Assembly (NCBI GenBank): GCA_019751945.1
Contig: JAIEMT010000010.1
Coordinates: forward strand, 29,617-93,616
Source: a bacterium
GTDB taxonomy: Bacteria > Bdellovibrionota > UBA1018
Length of the DNA: 64,000 nucleotides
Direction: 5' to 3'
The position numbers and the translations under genes are program-made. Below are positions 60,846 to 64,000 of this stretch, one piece after another (the stretch's first letter is position 1; the number at the start of each line of letters is the position of its first letter). The notes below the pieces were generated by a model that made no database searches, had not been told where the DNA came from, and saw only the letters and a list, made by a program, of their open reading frames with translations.

Positions 60846-61538
60846 ATGACTGCCGAACTTCTATACGGTCCGCTCACGGAATGGCTGAGAAGCCTCCGGC
60901 CCGCAGATCCTGCGCCGATTGTCGAAATTGAAGTCATTTCCCTGAAGAAAGATTGGACAGAAATGACCGAGGCGGACTTGGGTTTTTTGTCGATTGAAGA
61001 GCGCGAACGACTGGATCGGATTGAAACCCCTTCTCGAAAAATTGAATACTGGGCGGGTCGAAGGGCTTTGGCTCGGGTTCGGGATCGATTGACCTCCCAA
61101 GGGGTGGGGCAGGGCAGCTATTCCCTGTCGCATTCCGAGATTGGCGGTAGGCTCTTGCTGGTGGCGATTGGAGTGGGGGCTGGTTTGGGGGTGGGAGTGG
61201 ACCTTGAGGCCTCTTCGCGAGCCTTTACCGAGAAGGCCGCTGGCCGTTGGACTCAGCCGTCCGAAGCTCGCTGGGTCTCGGGTGACCTGGGCGCGCTCGG
61301 ACTTTGGTGTGTGAAGGAAGCTTGTTTCAAGGCCCATTCCGAAGGCGGCAAGGTCCAAACGGGCGCCTTGGTTCCCCAGTACGAAGTGAGTCTGGTTCAG
61401 GCCTTCGATGGAAATCGAGACCGGCTACAGGGAAGGGCGCAGTGGAAGGGGAGCACAGCAGGATTCGATTTTCTGGTTCTGCGCGACACTGCGACTTTGA
61501 TCTGTTTTGCTCTGAAGACCGGTTCTGGGGTAGATTGA
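60846..61538 (+). CDS. 4'-phosphopantetheinyl transferase
   Basis: A 230-residue Sfp/AcpT-type enzyme with the two motifs 'VGVDLEASSRAF' and 'WCVKEACFKAHSEGG' (W-x-x-KEA), and 'YSLSHSEIGGRLLLVAIG' for the His-binding strand. It puts the phosphopantetheine arm on carrier proteins. No fatty acid or polyketide synthase is in the window, so the target is elsewhere. It is 7 bp before the CDF gene. Confidence 0.9.
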   Translation: MTAELLYGPLTEWLRSLRPADPAPIVEIEVISLKKDWTEMTEADLGFLSIEERERLDRIETPSRKIEYWAGRRALARVRDRLTSQGVGQGSYSLSHSEIGGRLLLVAIGVGAGLGVGVDLEASSRAFTEKAAGRWTQPSEARWVSGDLGALGLWCVKEACFKAHSEGGKVQTGALVPQYEVSLVQAFDGNRDRLQGRAQWKGSTAGFDFLVLRDTATLICFALKTGSGVD

Positions 61539-61545
61539 GCCTTAG

Positions 61546-62544
61546 GTGAAAAAGCACAAACACAACCATTCTCATTCCGACCACGATCATGATCATGACC
61601 ACGATCACGGTCATAGTCACGGTTCGGGGCATTTGCACATGCACGGTTCGCCGGCGGACAGCGAAGTTCGCAAAGCACTGATTCGCGCCATGATGATCAC
61701 TTTTGTTTTCATGATCATCGAATTTATCGGCGGGTTGTATTCCAACAGCTTGGCATTGATGTCCGATGCCGCGCACATGCTGACCGATATCGGCGCCATT
61801 CTCATGAGTCTGTTTGCGTTCTGGTTCGCGCGACGTCCTCCGAAACCCACCATGAGTTTTGGGTATCATCGCGCTGAGATTTTGGGAGCACTGAGCAGCG
61901 GTGTTGCGATCTGGTTCATTGCCGGTATTTTGATTTTTGAAGCCGTTCATCGGGTGAGTCATCCCCCCGAAGTGAATGGAAAGATTCTTTTGATCGTCTC
62001 GATTTTTGGGTTGTTCGCAAATCTGGCCAGTATGAAAGTTTTGCATTCGGCTCAGAAGCAGAGCCTGAACGTGAAGGCCGCCTACAAACACATTTTTTCG
62101 GATTTGTTAGGAAGCTTGGGCGCCGTCACTGCGGGAGTGGTGATTTGGATCACCGATTGGCGAATGATCGACCTGATCGTGACCGGTCTTTTCTCGGTAT
62201 TGATGTTGATCAGTTCGTGGGACTTGATCAAGGAATCGATTGCCATTTTGATGGAGTCGTCTCCTTCGGGGGTGGATCCCCATGAAATTCGCCAGGACCT
62301 GCAGGGGGTTTCAGGAGTTCTCGAAGTTCACGACCTGCATGTTTGGTCGGTTTCCAGCGGTCGATTGGCCCTGAGTGTGCACCTGATTTCCGTGGAAAAT
62401 GAGGGAGTTCTCGAGCGCGCTCACCAAGTTTTGGCTTCTAAGCATGGGATTAAGCACACCACCATTCAGGTCGAACACCCCGAGCGCTTTAACTCCGAAA
62501 GATGTTACGATTGCGCCAATAACCGCGTGGTGTTAAACGATTAA
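61546..62544 (+). CDS. cation diffusion facilitator (zinc/cobalt exporter)
   Basis: A 332-residue CDF protein with a GTG start. The N-terminus is extremely His/Asp-rich ('HSHSDHDHDHDHDHGHSHGS'). Six helices follow; the transport sites 'SLALMSDAAHMLTDIGA' and 'HIFSDLLGSLGAVTAG' (HxxxD and DxxxD types) are intact. The cytoplasmic domain (about 230-320) ends with a Cys pair ('SERCYDCANN'). It exports zinc or a related metal. The His-rich leader may chelate or sense it. Confidence 0.95.
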   Translation: MKKHKHNHSHSDHDHDHDHDHGHSHGSGHLHMHGSPADSEVRKALIRAMMITFVFMIIEFIGGLYSNSLALMSDAAHMLTDIGAILMSLFAFWFARRPPKPTMSFGYHRAEILGALSSGVAIWFIAGILIFEAVHRVSHPPEVNGKILLIVSIFGLFANLASMKVLHSAQKQSLNVKAAYKHIFSDLLGSLGAVTAGVVIWITDWRMIDLIVTGLFSVLMLISSWDLIKESIAILMESSPSGVDPHEIRQDLQGVSGVLEVHDLHVWSVSSGRLALSVHLISVENEGVLERAHQVLASKHGIKHTTIQVEHPERFNSERCYDCANNRVVLND

Positions 62545-62562
62545 ATCCATTGTCCGTGATGC

Positions 62563-62639
62563 GCGCCCGTAGCTCAGTTGGATAGAGTAGCTGGCTTCGA
62601 ACCAGTTGGTCGGGAGTTCGAATCTCTCCGGGCGCGCCA
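62563..62639 (+). tRNA. tRNA-Arg (anticodon TCG)
   Basis: A 77-nt tRNA with acceptor GCGCCCG/CGGGCGC, D arm AGCTCAGTTGGATAGAGT, anticodon arm with loop cTTCGAA and T arm GGGAGTTCGAATCTCTC. CCA is encoded. It reads CGA and, with wobble, other CGN arginine codons. A perfect 49-bp inverted repeat begins 4 bp downstream. Confidence 0.97.
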
Positions 62640-62642
62640 TTT

Positions 62643-62789
62643 TCCATCTGTCTCTGGGGACTCTAGAATTTCTTTCTATAAAACTGAGCCAGGGGGAGCT
62701 TCCCTGCTCCTTGGTCCGCCCTTCCTGGGCGGCCCTTTTATGGCTCAGTTTTATAGAAAGAAATTCTAGAGTCCCCAGAGACAGATGGA
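62643..62789. repeat. perfect 49-bp inverted repeat element after tRNA-Arg
   Basis: Arms 62643-62691 and 62741-62789 are perfect reverse complements over 49 bp. The 49-bp centre has two smaller hairpins: ggagc/gctcc (near 62694-62710) and ccgcc/ggcgg (near 62716-62732). A T6 run (62796-62801) follows the right arm, so it could end the tRNA transcript. Fifteen bases of the outer arm recur at 63597-63611. Confidence 0.92.
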
Positions 62790-62837
62790 GTCTGCGTTTT
62801 TTGGGGGCGATCAAGCTAGTTTTGGGTGATTTCGGTC

Positions 62838-63035
62838 TTACTTCTTTCGTTGTTGAGCAATGGCGTAGGTGATGCAGATTAATAACCCAAGACCGCCGCC
62901 GGCTCTGAAGGCAATGATTCCTGAAAAATTGAAAATATAGGATGCGAGAAGAATGATGAGACTCAGTCCAATGCAGATGAAACCAAGTTTGAGAAAATGA
63001 GGATCATCGAACGATTTGATCTGCAGTTTTTTCAT
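62838..63035 (-). CDS. small two-helix membrane protein
   Basis: A 65-residue protein with two hydrophobic segments ('LGFICIGLSLIILLASYIF' and 'AFRAGGGLGLLICITYAIA') and basic ends. No family recognised. The upstream ribosome site is weak. It sits between the inverted repeat and the frameshifted gene. Confidence 0.55.
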   Translation of the reverse strand: MKKLQIKSFDDPHFLKLGFICIGLSLIILLASYIFNFSGIIAFRAGGGLGLLICITYAIAQQRKK

Positions 63036-63078
63036 TCAACAAGAATAAATATCGAGAGCCAGCTTGTCATTTAGCGAC

Positions 63079-63422
63079 TTATTGCTGGAACCATTCGCGT
63101 TGAAACCAATTTCCGTACCCATTGGATTCAAGAAATACGGCACCCGATTCTAAATGGATTCCTCGAACAATGAGGGGGTCGCCTGACTCAACTACTTTTT
63201 CTTCTGGATTTAGCTCAACCCATTGGCCATTTTTAAATACTACATTGGAAGATTTTTTTCTGCTGATATGCGAAGTGTTACCGCTCTATGCAAAAAAACC
63301 GAATCACCGATTTTCAAACTCGAGTGTTTTACCTCAGTCGAAAATACAATATTGTCAGAGGAATATCCCGTTTGACCAAGTAGGGATGCCGATACTGTTA
63401 GTAAGCACAATAATGTTTTCAT
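63079..63422 (-). pseudogene. exported-protein gene with a -1 frameshift in a run of seven A
   Basis: The first part (63422-63240) encodes a signal peptide ('LLCLLTVSASLLGQTGYS') and a short mature part, then stops soon after a run of seven A (plus strand T7 at 63253-63259). If the ribosome or polymerase slips back one base there, the frame stays open for about 60 more codons ('SSNVVFKNGQWVELNPEEK', 'GDPLIVRGIHLESGAVFLE') to a stop at 63079-63081. The joined protein is 114 residues. The slip site reads A-AAA-AAT in frame, a canonical slippery heptamer. It is either a recent mutation or assembly error, or a programmed or slippage-dependent gene. Confidence 0.7.
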
Positions 63423-63686
63423 AATAATCCTGAAATGTTTCTAGCGGTTCTGAGGATTTTATCGTCCTCAAAACCAATGGTTTCCTAGTGCCGGATTATT
63501 TACACTGATTGTATATAATATACAATACTATTTTTATCGACTTTAAGTCTAAAGATTTACCTTGAGATTAGGGAAGTTAGTCCACGAAGGTGCCCATTTC
63601 CATCTGTCTCTTGGGGGGCGAATTTCGATTACGTGCTGTTCTGGCTGCACCTTGAACTTGGTGTTGGTCTAGGTTGTCTGATTTTC
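63423..63686. other. gene-free AT-rich stretch
   Basis: No credible gene. It holds an AT-rich part near 63500-63560 and a copy of the tRNA-Arg-downstream repeat word at 63597-63611. Confidence 0.5.
63597..63611. repeat. short copy of the outer arm of the 49-bp inverted repeat
   Basis: tttccatctgtctct matches 62641-62655 exactly; both are followed by a G-rich run. The flank then differs. The copy lies in the same orientation as the left arm. Confidence 0.75.
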
Positions 63687-64000
63687 TGGAGAAAACTTTT
63701 TTTCAGTTGAAATTCTTCGAGAGAAGAAGCGTTTTAAGTTCAACTCTTATCCAGCCTTCTTGACGTGGAGAAAACTTTTTTTCAGTTGAAATTCTTCGAG
63801 AGAAGAAGCGTTTTAAGTTCAACTCTTATCCAGCCTTCTTGACGTGGAGAAAACTTTTTTTCAGTTGAAATTCTTCGAGAGAAGAAGCGTTTTAAGTTCA
63901 ACTCTTATCCAGCCTTCTTGACGTGGAGAAAACTTTTTTTCAGTTGAAATTCTTCGAGAGAAGAAGCGTTTTAAGTTCAACTCTTATCCAGCCTTCTTGA
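63687..64000. repeat. 79-bp tandem repeat array, at least four units
   Basis: Units begin at 63687, 63766, 63845 and 63924, each 79 bp and identical by eye, including a T7 run. The fourth is cut by the window end 2 bp short of complete. Each unit has an internal stem ttcttc/gaagaa around gaga, enclosed by gttgaa/ttcaac. The array continues past the window. There are no variable spacers. Confidence 0.95.

Noticed and set aside
61550..61620. Short DNA repeat of catgat/cacgat words
   Set aside because: It is coding sequence for the His/Asp-rich metal-binding N-terminus of the CDF protein.
62533..62872. Reading frames on both strands across the tRNA-Arg and the 49-bp inverted repeat
   Set aside because: They run through the tRNA and both arms of the palindrome; the similar peptides arise from the inverted repeat.
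63687..64000. CRISPR array at the window end
   Set aside because: The 79-bp units follow one another with no variable spacers, and no cas gene is present. It is a tandem repeat.
1..64000. Insertion sequences, prophage genes, rRNA or GGDEF/EAL domains
   Set aside because: None could be recognised on either strand; the PilZ-type proteins have no diguanylate cyclase gene in the window.

Overview
The window looks like chromosomal DNA of a free-living, possibly predatory, Gram-negative bacterium. The Bdellovibrio/Oligoflexia-like phylum Bdellovibrionota is my best guess, by inference only. Reasons: abundant two-component and PilZ-type proteins, an MCE lipid transporter, many small exported proteins and several exported proteases, outer-membrane beta-barrels, and moderate GC of about 50%. 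Genes are dense, with many 1-4 bp start/stop overlaps and several convergent overlaps. I see no phage, transposase, CRISPR, rRNA or secretion-system genes.

Layout. 1-8455 is a signalling block: the end of a FecR-domain protein, two REC+PilZ-like regulators, an HPt protein and a CHASE3-GAF hybrid kinase in one minus-strand operon, then an orphan, a second HPt protein, a lone REC protein and an NtrC-type sigma-54 activator. 8348-14880 holds a DUF1761 protein, a large coiled-coil protein, a GT21-like glycosyltransferase directly coupled to a family-1 glycosidase, and a TrmN6-like methyltransferase. 14737-24106 is the most unusual region. It contains a radical SAM protein, three fatty-acid hydroxylase/sterol desaturase family proteins (one fused to a JmjC/cupin-8 domain), a polytopic membrane protein and an FG-GAP/ASPIC-UnbV exported protein.

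24103-36809 mixes an ABC-F ATPase, exported and barrel proteins, a class-V aminotransferase-fold enzyme, a PilZ membrane protein, a glycosyltransferase, transaldolase, a matrixin-like lipoprotein, an RcnA/UreH-like transporter and a nitronate monooxygenase. 36806-48656 holds a DUF971 protein, an MlaE-MCE pair, PuuD-like protein, SerB, a DUF2090 aldolase-like protein, HisRS, a HAD phosphatase, dUTPase, small exported proteins and TrhO. 48725-50853 is a tRNA-Ala followed by structured repeats and two exported proteins. 50869-61538 is dominated by exported proteins: a trypsin-like protease, an HExxH protease, a HEAT-repeat protein paired with a beta-rich protein, and a lipoprotein. These are followed by a ferritin-like protein, an EVE protein and a phosphopantetheinyl transferase. 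61546-64000 has a CDF metal exporter, tRNA-Arg, a perfect 49-bp inverted repeat, a small membrane protein, a frameshifted exported-protein gene and a run of identical 79-bp tandem repeats that continues past the window end.

How it fits together. The signalling block reads as a multistep phosphorelay with PilZ-like outputs. The 14.7-24.1 kb region reads as a lipid or membrane-molecule modification locus of unknown product. MlaE-MCE suggests lipid traffic across the envelope. The many exported proteases and orphan exported proteins suit a bacterium that attacks or digests other cells. Start codons were moved from the longest reading frame where a Shine-Dalgarno sequence, signal peptide or stop/start coupling supported it.
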